A stretch of DNA of 64,000 bases from Rhizobium aethiopicum (GCF_900094625.1 NZ_FMAJ01000004.1:310001-374000); one strand, 5' to 3'; counted from the stretch's first letter, positions 17,391-27,120 are shown. A program made the numbers and translations. The notes: generated by a model from the letters alone, not told the origin.

Positions 17391-18473
17391 ATGGCAGAGC
17401 TTTCACTCAGCAACATCGTCAAGCGCTTCGGCGGCTTTGAGATCATCCATGGCGCCGATCTGGAGGTCAAGGACGGCGAATTCGTCGTCTTCGTCGGCCC
17501 CTCCGGCTGCGGCAAGTCCACGCTGCTCAGGATGATCGCCGGCTTGGAGGATATTTCATCGGGCGAGCTTCGGATCGCCGGCAAGGTCGTCAACGACGTC
17601 GAGCCGGCCGACCGCGGCATCGCCATGGTCTTCCAGTCATATGCGCTCTACCCGCACCTGACCGTCGAGGAAAATTTGAGCTTCGGGCTGCGCATGAACG
17701 GCAATCCGAAAGCCGACACCGAGCGGCGTGTGGGCCGTGTTGCGGAAATCCTGCAGATCACCGAGCTGATGAAGCGCCGCCCGAAGCAGCTTTCCGGCGG
17801 CCAGCGTCAGCGTGTCGCGATCGGCCGCGCCATCGTCCGCGAACCCGAGGTTTTCCTGTTCGACGAGCCTTTGTCGAACCTCGACGCGGAGCTGCGCGTG
17901 CAGATGCGCGTCGAGATCTCAAGGCTGCACAAGCAGCTCGGCACCACGATGATCTACGTCACCCATGACCAGACGGAAGCGATGACGCTTGCCGACAGGA
18001 TCGTCGTGCTGCGCGCCGGCAATATCGAACAGATCGGCGCGCCGCTCGACCTCTACGACGATCCCGCCAACCAGTTCGTTGCCGGATTCGTCGGCTCGCC
18101 GAAGATGAATTTCTTGAAGGCGTCGGTGGTCGAGGCCCAGCTGGGCAGGGCGGTGATCGCTCTGGAAAGCAATCCGCAGACGCGCCTGCCGCTGCCCGTC
18201 GCGGATCCCGTCGAAATCGGCGCGAAGGTGACCCTCGGCATCCGGCCCGAACACTTCGTCGATGCGGGTGCTGGCGATGCCGATCTCACAGTCGCCGTCG
18301 ATGTCGCCGAACATCTCGGCAATACCAGCTACATCTACGCCGCCATCGGCGACGAACAGCTGATCATCGAGCGGCCGGAATCGCGCACGACAGGCAATCG
18401 CGAGACACTGACGGTCGGCCTTCCCGCTAGCCGCACATTCCTTTTCGACGGCGCCGGCAAACGGCTTCGCTAA
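17391..18473 (+). CDS. Sugar ABC importer ATPase, UgpC/MalK type
   Basis: A 360-residue CUT1 ATPase. Walker [10 protein letters not shown] is at residues 36-44, the LSGGQRQR signature near 133, Walker [15 protein letters not shown] near 155, and the switch histidine in YVTHDQTEA. The C-terminal third is the regulatory TOBE/OB domain with GIRPEHF. The open frame continues far upstream in the permease region, but the ATG at 17391, 11 bases after the permease stop, matches family N-termini. Such ATPases can be shared between several CUT1 importers in rhizobia. Confidence 0.94.
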   Translation: MAELSLSNIVKRFGGFEIIHGADLEVKDGEFVVFVGPSGCGKSTLLRMIAGLEDISSGELRIAGKVVNDVEPADRGIAMVFQSYALYPHLTVEENLSFGLRMNGNPKADTERRVGRVAEILQITELMKRRPKQLSGGQRQRVAIGRAIVREPEVFLFDEPLSNLDAELRVQMRVEISRLHKQLGTTMIYVTHDQTEAMTLADRIVVLRAGNIEQIGAPLDLYDDPANQFVAGFVGSPKMNFLKASVVEAQLGRAVIALESNPQTRLPLPVADPVEIGAKVTLGIRPEHFVDAGAGDADLTVAVDVAEHLGNTSYIYAAIGDEQLIIERPESRTTGNRETLTVGLPASRTFLFDGAGKRLR

Positions 18474-18509
18474 ACCAAATCCCAAGGCAGAAAGACGAAA
18501 GAGGTTTCC

Positions 18510-20513
18510 ATGACTTCCGAGCAACCGATCCGCTGGGGCATCATCGGCCCCGGCACCATCGCCCGCACCTTTGCAGACGGCGTAGCCCATTCGCGCACGG
18601 GCAAACTGGTGGCGATCGCCACCCGCAATCCTTCCAAGCCGGGACTTGCCGAAAACTTCCCCGGCGCCCGCATCGTCAACGGCTACGAGGCGCTGCTTTC
18701 CGACCCCGAGGTTGATGCGGTCTATATCTCCGTGCCCCATACTGGCCATGCCGAATGGGCGATCAAGGCCGCACGCGCCGGCAAGCATATCCTCGTCGAA
18801 AAGCCGATCGCGCTTTCAGCCTATGATGCCGAAGCCGTTTATTACGAAGCCAAAAAGGCTGGCGTCTTTGCCGGCGAGGCCTTCATGTACCGGGTGCATC
18901 CGCAGACGGAGAAGCTGGTCGAGCTCATCAAGAGCGGCGTCATCGGTACGATCCGCATCATCCGCTCGAGCTTCGGCTTCAACATGGGCAGCTATAAACC
19001 CGAACACCGGCTTTTCGCCAACGATACCGCCGGCGGCGGTATTCTCGATGTCGGCGGTTATCCGGTGTCGATGGCGAGACTGATTGCTGGCGCCGCAGAG
19101 GGCAAGGCCTTCCTCGACCCGGAGAAGGTTTCGGGCGTCGCCCATCTCGGAGAGAGCGGCGTCGATGAATGGGCCTCCGCCGTGCTCAAATTCCCGAACG
19201 GGATCATCGCCGAAGTCTCCTGCTCGATCATGGCCCAGCAGGACAATGTGTTGCGCATCATCGGCTCCGAGGGCCGCATCGAAGTGGCGGACTTCTGGTT
19301 CGCATCCGGCCACAAGGGCGGCGTCGGCAAGATCGAGATTTTCAAGGGCGGCAAGCAGGAGACGATCGAGGTCAGGGAAGAGCGCTGGCTCTATTCCTTC
19401 GAGGCAGACGCGGCGGGCGACGCCATCCGGGCCGGCAGAACCGAGTTCAGTTCTCCTGGCATGAGCTGGGCGGATTCGATCGCAAACCTGCGCGTGCTCG
19501 ACCAGTGGCGCGCCTCCGTCGGTCTCGAATATGGCGTCGAGAAAGCCGTCAAGCGCACGTCCAATATATCAGGCGGCGCGGTCACGCGCGGCGACAGCAT
19601 TCCGCAGCGACAGATTCCGGGCATCTCCAAACCCGCTTCGGTCGTGACCCTCGGCTTCGAATTCTTCCCGAATTTCGCCGCCGCTTCACTAACGCTCGAC
19701 GCCTTCTACGAGGCCGGCGGCAATGCCTTCGATACGGCCTTTGTCTATGGCGCCGGCAAGACGGAGGCGATCTTCGGGGACTGGCACACCAGCCGCAAGG
19801 TGCCGCGCGAGGAGATCGTGCTGATCGGCAAGGGCGCGCATTCGCCGCTCTGCTATCCCGATATGATCGCAAAGCAGCTCGACCAGTCGCTCGGCCGACT
19901 GAAAACCGATTATGTCGACATCTATTTCATGCATCGCGACAATACCGACGTGCCGGTCGGCGAGTTCGTCGATGCCATGGATGCCGAAGTCAAGCGCGGC
20001 CGTATCCGCGGCATCTTCGGCGGTTCTAACTGGACGCGGGCGCGTTTCGACGAAGCGATCGCCTATGCTGAAAGAACCGGCAAGGCAGCGCCGGCGGCGC
20101 TTTCCAACAACTTCTCGCTCGCCGAGATGCTCGATCCGATCTGGGCCGGCTGCGTCGCCGCCTCCGATGACGACTGGAAGAAATGGCTGAACGAGAAGCA
20201 GATTCCGAACTTCGCCTGGTCCAGCCAGGGGCGCGGCTTCTTCACCGACCGCGCCGGCCGCGACAAACGGGACGATGAGGAGATCGTCCGCGTATGGTAT
20301 TCCGAGCGCAATTTCGGACGCCGTGACCGCGCCATCGAGCTCGCCAACAAGCTCGGCCGCAACCCGATCCACATCGCGCTCGCCTACGTGATCGCCCAGC
20401 CTTTCCCGGTCATTCCGCTGATCGGGCCGCGCACCATCGCCGAATTGGAGGACAGCCTCTCGGCCCTCGACATCAAGCTGACGCCCGATCAGGTGAAGTG
20501 GCTGGAAGGCTGA
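18510..20513 (+). CDS. Bifunctional fusion: Gfo/Idh/MocA dehydrogenase + aldo/keto reductase
   Basis: A 667-residue protein made of two complete oxidoreductases. Residues 1 to about 345 form a Gfo/Idh/MocA enzyme: nucleotide loop GPGTIA at 13-18, catalytic lysine in EKP at 97-99, and GGGILDVGGYP around 176-186. Residues from about 375 form an aldo/keto reductase barrel with the full catalytic tetrad: Asp408, Tyr413, Lys441 and His475. A linker of about 30 residues joins them with no stop or frameshift. It is the last gene of the AraC-controlled sugar operon, 36 bases after the ATPase. A coupled oxidation and reduction with cofactor recycling on the imported sugar is a reasonable guess; the substrate is unknown. 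Confidence 0.92.
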   Translation: MTSEQPIRWGIIGPGTIARTFADGVAHSRTGKLVAIATRNPSKPGLAENFPGARIVNGYEALLSDPEVDAVYISVPHTGHAEWAIKAARAGKHILVEKPIALSAYDAEAVYYEAKKAGVFAGEAFMYRVHPQTEKLVELIKSGVIGTIRIIRSSFGFNMGSYKPEHRLFANDTAGGGILDVGGYPVSMARLIAGAAEGKAFLDPEKVSGVAHLGESGVDEWASAVLKFPNGIIAEVSCSIMAQQDNVLRIIGSEGRIEVADFWFASGHKGGVGKIEIFKGGKQETIEVREERWLYSFEADAAGDAIRAGRTEFSSPGMSWADSIANLRVLDQWRASVGLEYGVEKAVKRTSNISGGAVTRGDSIPQRQIPGISKPASVVTLGFEFFPNFAAASLTLDAFYEAGGNAFDTAFVYGAGKTEAIFGDWHTSRKVPREEIVLIGKGAHSPLCYPDMIAKQLDQSLGRLKTDYVDIYFMHRDNTDVPVGEFVDAMDAEVKRGRIRGIFGGSNWTRARFDEAIAYAERTGKAAPAALSNNFSLAEMLDPIWAGCVAASDDDWKKWLNEKQIPNFAWSSQGRGFFTDRAGRDKRDDEEIVRVWYSERNFGRRDRAIELANKLGRNPIHIALAYVIAQPFPVIPLIGPRTIAELEDSLSALDIKLTPDQVKWLEG

Positions 20514-20527
20514 TCCAATAGAAAGCT

Positions 20528-20663
20528 GCCCCTCACCCTAGCCCTCTCCCCGTAAACGGGGCGAGGGGACGTGCCAAATGTGACGTCGAGATTGAGGAGA
20601 CGGTGCGGATATCCCTTCGCCCTGCAAGCGGGGAGAAGGTGCCGGCAGGCGGATGAGGGGGCT
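20528..20663. repeat. RIME-type rhizobial intergenic mosaic element
   Basis: A composite repeat of the kind scattered in Rhizobium intergenic regions: it opens with cccctcaccctagccctctcc and closes with its partial inverse ending ggatgaggggg. Inside are two hairpins, one at 20541-20567 (ccctctcccc / ggggcgaggg). It sits between the convergent fusion gene and the cyd operon. Confidence 0.7.
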
Positions 20664-20711
20664 CGTGCCGAGGATGACGCCGAGTAAAGGAGCGAGGCTG
20701 TTCCTAAATTG

Positions 20712-20735
20712 AGGGCGCGGTGCGGGTCGCGCCCT
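20712..20735 (-). terminator. Candidate terminator of the cyd operon
   Basis: An 8-bp perfect stem (20712-20719 with 20728-20735) lies 9 bases past the cydX stop codon. On the minus strand it is followed by CAATTTAGG, only weakly U-rich, so efficiency is uncertain. Confidence 0.45.
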
Positions 20736-20743
20736 TTGTATTT

Positions 20744-20866
20744 CTACTTGCGCAGCTCGGAAGCCCTCTTCCTGGCTGCATCGTCCATCAGCTCATACCA
20801 CATGGCATTGAGGACGGCGAAGGCTGCTGCCAACGGCAGGCCGAGGATCCATGCGAAGTACCACAT
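20744..20866 (-). CDS. cydX: CydX, small subunit of cytochrome bd oxidase
   Basis: A 40-residue single-helix protein starting MWYFAWILGLPLAAAF and containing an AMWYELMDD segment, the signature of the CydX/YbgT family, which stabilises the haems of cytochrome bd. It begins 13 bases after the cydB stop with an AGGAGA ribosome-binding site and ends at TAG at 20744-20746. It is the last gene of cydDCAB-X. The protein is too short for most gene finders and easy to miss, but sequence, position and ribosome-binding site agree fully. Confidence 0.93.
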   Translation of the reverse strand: MWYFAWILGLPLAAAFAVLNAMWYELMDDAARKRASELRK

Positions 20867-20879
20867 TGTTTCGTCTCCT

Positions 20880-22034
20880 TCAGTAGGCGTGACTGTTCTT
20901 GTCGGTGACGGACTTCTCGTCGATCTTGCCCCACAGAACCTTATAGACCCAGGCCGTATAGGCGACGATGATCGGCAGGAAGATCGCCGTCACCACCAGC
21001 ATGATGAACAGCGTTAGATGGCTGGAGGATGCGTCCCAGACCGTCAGGCTCGATCGCGGATCGAGCGAGGAGGGCAGGATGAACGGGAACATCGACAGGC
21101 CGAACGTCGAGATGATGCCAAAGATCGCGACTTTGCTGAAAAGCAGCGTCATCACCTCGCGCCTTGCCCGCATGGCGATAAAGGCCAATGCCGCGCCGCC
21201 GAAGCCGAGAACGGGCGCCACGATCATCCAGGAATGGGCGGTGTAATTGGCAAGCCAGGCGCCGTTCTCGAGCACCACCGTCTTCAGCAGCGGATTGGAA
21301 GGGCCGATCGGGCTGATATCGCTGGTAATGCGATATCCGCCAACGCCGGTCCACAGGAAGAGGCCGCCAAGAGCAAAGAGCACGATGGCGGCAAGCGCGG
21401 CGATGCTGCCATAACTCCTAGCGCGTTCCGCGACCGGGCCGCTCGCCTTCAGCACCAGCCAGGCCGCGCCATGCATCGTCAGCATGGCGACGGAGAGCAG
21501 GCCGCAAAGCAGCGCATACGGGTTGAGCAGAGCGAAGAACGAGCCTTCGTAGAAGATCCGCATATCGTCGGCAAAGCGGAACGGCACGCCCTGCAGCACG
21601 TTGCCGACGGCAACGCCGAAAATAAGCGCCGGCACGAAGCCGCCGATGAAGAGCGCCCAGTCCCAACCGTTACGCCACCGGGCACTTTCCCGCTTCGACC
21701 GGTATTTGAACCCGACCGGGCGCAGGATGAGCGCGAAAAGGATGGCGAACATTGCAAGATAAAAGCCCGAGAAAGAGACCGCATAAAGCGGCGGCCAGGC
21801 GGCGAAGATGGCGCCGCCGCCAAGGATCAGCCAGACCTGGTTGCCCTCCCAGGTGGCGCCGATCGTGTTGATCGCCACGCGCCGTTCCGTATCGGTTCTG
21901 GCGACCAGGGGCAGAAGCGTGCCGACGCCGAGGTCGAAACCGCCCGTCGTCGCAAAGGCGATCAGCAAGACGCCGAGCAACAGCCACCAAGTCAGACGCA
22001 GGGTTTCATAATCGATGAGTTCGTGAAGGATCAT
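20880..22034 (-). CDS. cydB: CydB, cytochrome bd ubiquinol oxidase subunit II
   Basis: A 384-residue inner-membrane protein with about nine helices. The start, with YETLRLTWWLLLGVLL and AFATTGGFDLGVGTLLP, and the later TWEGNQVWLILGGGAIFAAWP in helix 3, are diagnostic of CydB. With CydA and CydX it forms a high-affinity quinol oxidase that reduces oxygen to water under microaerobic conditions. It starts 6 bases after the cydA stop codon. Confidence 0.96.
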   Translation of the reverse strand: MILHELIDYETLRLTWWLLLGVLLIAFATTGGFDLGVGTLLPLVARTDTERRVAINTIGATWEGNQVWLILGGGAIFAAWPPLYAVSFSGFYLAMFAILFALILRPVGFKYRSKRESARWRNGWDWALFIGGFVPALIFGVAVGNVLQGVPFRFADDMRIFYEGSFFALLNPYALLCGLLSVAMLTMHGAAWLVLKASGPVAERARSYGSIAALAAIVLFALGGLFLWTGVGGYRITSDISPIGPSNPLLKTVVLENGAWLANYTAHSWMIVAPVLGFGGAALAFIAMRARREVMTLLFSKVAIFGIISTFGLSMFPFILPSSLDPRSSLTVWDASSSHLTLFIMLVVTAIFLPIIVAYTAWVYKVLWGKIDEKSVTDKNSHAY

Positions 22035-22040
22035 GGCAGT

Positions 22041-23621
22041 TCACTCCGCGGCCGGGACGAGGGTTTCGGAAATGAGGACGGCTTCCGGCTCGTCGTCCGG
22101 CTCCGGTCCCTGTCTGATCGCCTTGATCATCAGGCTCATTTCCATGACGATCAGCACCGTGTAGAGCGCGGCAAAACCGATGATCGTCAAAAGCACGGTG
22201 CCGGCGCCGAGGCTGGAGACGGCGGCAGCCGTCGGCAGCACGCCTTCGATGACCCAGGGCTGGCGGCCGAATTCGGCAACTACCCAGCCGAGTTCGATGG
22301 CGACCCAGGGCAGCGGGATCGCCAGCACGGCAATCCTCAGGAGCAGCGGGTACTTGTCGAGATGGCGCCGCGCCGATAGCCAGAAGAAGGTCGCCGTCAG
22401 CAGGATAAAGAAGATACCGAGGCCCACCATGATGCGGAAGGACCAGAAGAGCGTCGGCACATGTGGGATCGTATCACGCGCCGCCTGAACGATTTGCGCA
22501 TCGGTCGCCTGGCGCGGATCGTCGACATAACGCTTCAGAAGAAGCGAGTAACCGAGATCATGGCCGAGATCCTCGAAGGAGGTCCGCACCTCCTGTGCTA
22601 CCTGATCCTGCGCGGGTGCTGCGCGTATCTGCATCAGCGCGTCGTATGCCTTGATGCCGTCGCGGATACGGGTTTCGGCCTGCTGTTCGAGCTTGTCGAT
22701 GCCGGGGATCTCTGTTGTCAGCGACCTTGTGCCGATCAGGCCCATGACCCACGGGATATGCACGGCAAAATGCGTCTCCCGCGCTTCCTGATCCGGGAAG
22801 CCGAAAGCGGTGAAGGCGGCCGGAGCCGGCTCCGTCGTCCACATGCCTTCGATCGCGGCGAGTTTCATCTTCTGGTTTTCGGTCGCGAGATAACCGCTCT
22901 CGTCACCCAAAACGACAACGGACAGCGCCGAGGCAAGGCCGAAGGAGGCGGCGACCGTCATCGAGCGCTTGGCAAGTTCGATATGCCGGCCCTTCAGCAC
23001 ATACCAGGCCGATACGCCGAGCACGAAGATCGAGGCACAGACATAGCCTGCCGACACCGTATGGACGAATTTCGCCTGGGCGACCGGATTGAAGACGACG
23101 TCGAAGAAGCTTGTGATCTCCATGCGCATCGTCTGCGGATTGAGCGCCGACCCCACGGGGTTCTGCATCCAGCCATTGGCGATGAGAATCCAGAGTGCGG
23201 AAAAATTCGAGCCGAGCGCTACCGCCCAGGTGGCGACGAGATGGCCGACCTTCGACAGCTTGTCCCAGCCGAAGAAGAACAGGCCGACGAAGGTCGCCTC
23301 GAGGAAAAAGGCCATCAGGCCTTCGATCGCCAGCGGCGCGCCGAAGATGTCGCCGACATAATAGCTATAGTAGCTCCAGTTCATGCCGAACTGGAATTCC
23401 ATGACGATGCCGGTCGCGACGCCGAGCACAAAATTGATGCCGAACAGCGTGCCCCAGAATTTCGTCATCTGGCGCCAAATCTGGCGGCCGGTCATAACGT
23501 AGACGGTTTCCATGATCGCCAGCAGCACGGACAGGCCGAGCGTCAGCGGCACGAACAGGAAATGGTAAAGCGCCGTCAGCGCAAATTGGAAGCGCGAAAG
23601 CGCTACGATATCTAGTTCCAT
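22041..23621 (-). CDS. cydA: CydA, cytochrome bd ubiquinol oxidase subunit I
   Basis: A 526-residue haem-bearing subunit. The first helix has FALTALYHFLFVPLTLG with the haem b595 histidine (about residue 19), and the GRQPW motif of the family is present near residue 440. The region between helices 6 and 7 is long (about 250-390), so this is the long-Q-loop, E. coli-like form and not the short-loop cyanide-insensitive type. A GGGAGAAAGACA leader precedes the ATG. It oxidises quinol at the Q-loop and reduces oxygen at the b595/d site. It is co-transcribed after cydC. Confidence 0.96.
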   Translation of the reverse strand: MELDIVALSRFQFALTALYHFLFVPLTLGLSVLLAIMETVYVMTGRQIWRQMTKFWGTLFGINFVLGVATGIVMEFQFGMNWSYYSYYVGDIFGAPLAIEGLMAFFLEATFVGLFFFGWDKLSKVGHLVATWAVALGSNFSALWILIANGWMQNPVGSALNPQTMRMEITSFFDVVFNPVAQAKFVHTVSAGYVCASIFVLGVSAWYVLKGRHIELAKRSMTVAASFGLASALSVVVLGDESGYLATENQKMKLAAIEGMWTTEPAPAAFTAFGFPDQEARETHFAVHIPWVMGLIGTRSLTTEIPGIDKLEQQAETRIRDGIKAYDALMQIRAAPAQDQVAQEVRTSFEDLGHDLGYSLLLKRYVDDPRQATDAQIVQAARDTIPHVPTLFWSFRIMVGLGIFFILLTATFFWLSARRHLDKYPLLLRIAVLAIPLPWVAIELGWVVAEFGRQPWVIEGVLPTAAAVSSLGAGTVLLTIIGFAALYTVLIVMEMSLMIKAIRQGPEPDDEPEAVLISETLVPAAE

Positions 23622-23697
23622 TGTCTTTCTCCCACGGTCCCACGGGCTACGGAGCGTTCCTCAGCGCCGGCCGGCGCGAGAGGGCATGCGGTCTTGC

Positions 23698-25389
23698 TCA
23701 GTCCGGCCGAAGCCGGTCGAGCGCCTTTTCGAATGCCGCCTCTCCACGGCGCGAAACTTCTGAAATACGGCCGCCTTCGATGACGGCGATGCGGTCTGCG
23801 ATCACAGCCTCGCGGCGGATATGCGTTGCGATCACCAGCGAGCGGCCTGCCGCCATCGCCGACAGCCGTGAGAGCACATCGCGGGCGGTGGCGCCATCGA
23901 GGCCTTCGGTCGGCTCGTCGAGCAGCCAGAGCGGCGTGTCGCGCAGGAAGAGCCGGGCAAGCGCCAGCCGGCGCGACTGGCCGCCGGAAAGGCCGAGCCC
24001 GCCTTCGCCGAGCGGCGTATCGAGCCCCCGCGGCATGGCCTCGACATCGACAAGCAGGCCGGCGGCGGCGAGCGCTTGGCGAAGGCCAGTCTCGCTGGCC
24101 TCCGGGTTGGCAAGCGCCAGGTTGCCGCGCAGGCTATCCTCAAAGAGTTCCGTCCGTTGCGTCAGCACCGTCGCCGTCATCGCGGCAATACTTCCCGCCC
24201 TCGCCGGTAACTCGTGGGAAAGCAGAGCGAGCAGGCTCGTCTTGCCGGCGCCGCTGCTGCCGATGACGGCGAGGCGTTCGCCCTGCTTGAGCACGAGGTC
24301 GATATTCTCCAGCGCCGGCACGGCGGAATTCTCATGGAAGGCGGACACGCCAGCCAGACAAAAGACATATCCCGGCGATGGCGTCGCCAACGGTCGGGCC
24401 TCGTCAGCGACGGCAAGACGCGGTGCGATGCGCTTTGCGGCGAGCAACGTCCGCCCAAGTTCCAGGGCTCCGCGGCGCAGCGCCGCGAAGGGCTCGACCG
24501 ACGCGAAGGCGACGAGCAGGCCGAGGGCTGCGACAGGCGCGGTAATCGCCTTCGTTTCTGTAAGGGCCGCAACGGCAAGCAGCGATGCCGCCAGCAGGAG
24601 TGTCGAGACGAGGCCGAAGCCGAATGTCAGGCCGGTTTCGACGCGGTTCAGCCGATCATCGGCGTGGGCGGCATAGCTGTCGGCCGCAGCAATCGCGCCT
24701 CTCTGGGCCTCAAGCCGGCCGGCCATCAGCAGGTCGGTCTGGCCGGCGACGAGATCGATCGCCCGCGACCGCAGCGCCTCAATGCCATGAGCGCGCCGCC
24801 GGGCATGTTTACGCGCAGCGCGTCCGGCGATCAACGGCAGGCCAAGGCCGGCGCCGGCAAGAAAGAGGCCGAAACCCAGGCCGAACACGAAATGCATCAG
24901 TCCCAGCACGACGCTCGCGGTCAGTGCTGCGCCGACTGCGACAGCAGCCGGGACGAGAATGCGGAGATAAAGGGAATCGAGCGCATCGATATCGGCCGTC
25001 AGCCGGAAGAGCAGCCGCGCGGGGCGGTGAAAGAGAGTGCGGGCGGCCCCCGGTTCGGCGAAGCCGCGAAACAGCCTTTCGCGAAGCGCCGCGAGCACGC
25101 CGAGCGTCGCGTCATGGGTTGCAAGCCTTTCACCGTAACGCGCCGCTGTTCTGATGATGGCGAGCAGGCGGATGCCGGCCGCCGGCGCAAAAACGTCGAA
25201 GGTCATGGCGGCCGCGGCCGAAAGGCCGGCGAGCGAGGTGGCGGTGATGAACCAGCCGGACAGGCCGAGCAAAGCAATGCCCGCCGTCACCGTTGCTGCC
25301 GAAAGCATCGCGCCGAGCAGCAGCGCGCGCCGGCGCTCGGCGAGGAACAGACTCAGGATCGGCTTGATATCCGCGATAAAAAAGCTCAT
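23698..25389 (-). CDS. cydC: CydC, heterodimeric thiol/haem ABC transporter subunit
   Basis: A 563-residue ABC half-transporter with six N-terminal helices (to about 310) and a C-terminal ATPase. Walker A GSSGAGKT is near residue 370, the LSGGQSRRLAL signature near 480 and DEPTEGLDG after it. The N-terminus GLSGWFITATSLAGL is typical of CydC. With CydD it forms the cysteine/glutathione exporter and haem-linked complex needed to assemble cytochrome bd. It overlaps cydD by 4 bases. Confidence 0.94.
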   Translation of the reverse strand: MSFFIADIKPILSLFLAERRRALLLGAMLSAATVTAGIALLGLSGWFITATSLAGLSAAAAMTFDVFAPAAGIRLLAIIRTAARYGERLATHDATLGVLAALRERLFRGFAEPGAARTLFHRPARLLFRLTADIDALDSLYLRILVPAAVAVGAALTASVVLGLMHFVFGLGFGLFLAGAGLGLPLIAGRAARKHARRRAHGIEALRSRAIDLVAGQTDLLMAGRLEAQRGAIAAADSYAAHADDRLNRVETGLTFGFGLVSTLLLAASLLAVAALTETKAITAPVAALGLLVAFASVEPFAALRRGALELGRTLLAAKRIAPRLAVADEARPLATPSPGYVFCLAGVSAFHENSAVPALENIDLVLKQGERLAVIGSSGAGKTSLLALLSHELPARAGSIAAMTATVLTQRTELFEDSLRGNLALANPEASETGLRQALAAAGLLVDVEAMPRGLDTPLGEGGLGLSGGQSRRLALARLFLRDTPLWLLDEPTEGLDGATARDVLSRLSAMAAGRSLVIATHIRREAVIADRIAVIEGGRISEVSRRGEAAFEKALDRLRPD

Positions 25390-27116
25390 TCGGCTGCCTC
25401 CCTCATGGCGAAATCGGCATCGATGCCGATAGCGCGATGCATGCGGGCGGCAAGCAGCGGATCGTGGGTCGCAACGATCAAAGTGCGGCCCTTCGAAAGC
25501 AAGAGCAGGCTCTCGGTCACTTCGGCGGCGGTGGCAGCGTCGAGATGGGCGGTCGGCTCATCAGCCAGGATGATCTTCAGATGCGGATTGCAAGCTGCCC
25601 GCGCGATCGCAAGCCGCAGCGCCTCGCCGCCGGAAAGCCCGATACCACCTTCACCGAGCGGCCGGCTGCCATAGGCGTCGGCCACCTTTCCCAGGCTGGC
25701 GGCATCGAGCGCTTTTCCCACGTCTTCGCGTGAGACGCGGGCCCTGCCGAGTGCGATGTTGCCTGCGATGCTGCCGGCAAAGATGTGCGGTTTCTGGCCG
25801 ATCCACGCCATTGCGCCCCGCAGAAGAGCGGCGGTGTCATCCCCAAGCTCAACGCCGCCGACGATGATGCGGCCGTCGGTGCAGGGTGCCAGCCCCGCTA
25901 TCAGCGAAAGAAGCGTCGACTTGCCGGAACCGCTGGCGCCGACAAGCGCCAGATGTTCGCCGGCACCGACATCGAGGTTGAACCCGCCGAGGATCAACCG
26001 TTCGTCTGCACCATAACGAAAGGCGATATTTTCAAGATGGATGTCCGGCGCCGCGCTGCCGGCGGGTACCGCCGCTTCAGCCGAGCCTTGGATGGGCAGA
26101 CCGCCAGCGGCGAGCGCGTCCAGTGCTTTCAGCGCCGCTTCCCCCGCTGCCCGGTCGTGCCACACGGCCGAGAGTTCGCGCAGCGGCTCGAAGAAGGCGG
26201 GCGCAAGCAGCAGGATGAACAGCCCCTCGGTCAAGTCAAGCCGGCCAACCCAGGTGCCGAAGCGGATCTCGCCGAGCAGGCTGAAGCCGACATAGACGGC
26301 AATCATCGCCACGCCGAGTGCTGCGAAAAGTTCGAGCACTGCCGAGGAGAGAAAGGCGATCTTCAGCACCGCCATGGTGCGCACGCGAAGCGTTTCGGCC
26401 TGGCTGCGCAGTCTCAGGGCGGTTGCATCGACGGCATCGAGCGTGCGGATCGTCGCCAGTCCGCGCAGGCGATCGAGCAGAAAGCCATTGAGGCCGCCCG
26501 TTGCAACAAGCTGTTTTTCGCTGGCCGCCTGGGCACGCCAACCGATCAGCGCCATAAAGATCGGAATTAGCGGCGCAGCAAACAGCAGGACAAGCGCCGC
26601 GATCCAGGAGACCGGCAGGATGACTGCGAGGATGACGAGCGGCACAAGGCTCGCTTTCACACGTGCCGGCTGGAAGCGGGCGAGATAGGGCACGATGAGT
26701 TCGGCCTGTTCGCCGATGACGCTCGCCGCCTTTCCGGATGCCGGCCTGCCGCGATCGACTGGCGACGACACGGAAAGCGACGCGGCGGCGGCATGCCGCT
26801 TCCGGCTGAGCTCGGCCCGTGCGGCGCGAAAGGCCAGGCGGCCGCCAGCCGCGTCGAAACAGCTTCTTACCACTCCGAGGATGAGGATGCCGGAGGCCGG
26901 CCAGAGAACGTCACGCAGCCCGCCTCCATCGGTGAGACGGCCGACCGAAACGGACAGCAACCCTGCCTGCGGGATCCAGATGGCGGCGGCCAGCGCCTGC
27001 AGCATTGCCGCATTGCGCAGCCGGCCTTTCGCCGCGCCGGGGCGTGACAACGGGGCTTCTCCATCCCGCCGCCGGGGCTCCGCTTCATTTGTCGCGTCAA
27101 AGAATGCAGTGCCCAT
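25386..27116 (-). CDS. cydD: CydD, heterodimeric thiol/haem ABC transporter subunit
   Basis: A 576-residue half-transporter: six helices, then an ATPase with Walker A GASGSGKST near residue 395, signature LSGGEALRLAIARA near 500 and ADEPTAHLD. It precedes cydC and starts 4 bases after the regulator gene, so both are in one operon. The N-terminal 35 residues are charged and cytoplasmic. Function as for CydC: export of low-molecular-weight thiols for periplasmic redox balance and bd oxidase maturation. Confidence 0.94.
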   Translation of the reverse strand: MGTAFFDATNEAEPRRRDGEAPLSRPGAAKGRLRNAAMLQALAAAIWIPQAGLLSVSVGRLTDGGGLRDVLWPASGILILGVVRSCFDAAGGRLAFRAARAELSRKRHAAAASLSVSSPVDRGRPASGKAASVIGEQAELIVPYLARFQPARVKASLVPLVILAVILPVSWIAALVLLFAAPLIPIFMALIGWRAQAASEKQLVATGGLNGFLLDRLRGLATIRTLDAVDATALRLRSQAETLRVRTMAVLKIAFLSSAVLELFAALGVAMIAVYVGFSLLGEIRFGTWVGRLDLTEGLFILLLAPAFFEPLRELSAVWHDRAAGEAALKALDALAAGGLPIQGSAEAAVPAGSAAPDIHLENIAFRYGADERLILGGFNLDVGAGEHLALVGASGSGKSTLLSLIAGLAPCTDGRIIVGGVELGDDTAALLRGAMAWIGQKPHIFAGSIAGNIALGRARVSREDVGKALDAASLGKVADAYGSRPLGEGGIGLSGGEALRLAIARAACNPHLKIILADEPTAHLDAATAAEVTESLLLLSKGRTLIVATHDPLLAARMHRAIGIDADFAMREAAE

Positions 27117-27120
27117 GGCA

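Noticed and set aside
21018..22379. 453-codon rightward open frame opposite cydB/cydA
   Set aside because: It is an antisense shadow of cydB and the 3' end of cydA, highly charged and rich in Arg, Asp and Gln with no family motif; the leftward frames are unmistakable.
24214..25674. 486-codon rightward open frame opposite cydC/cydD
   Set aside because: Antisense of two ABC half-transporter genes; no domain recognisable.
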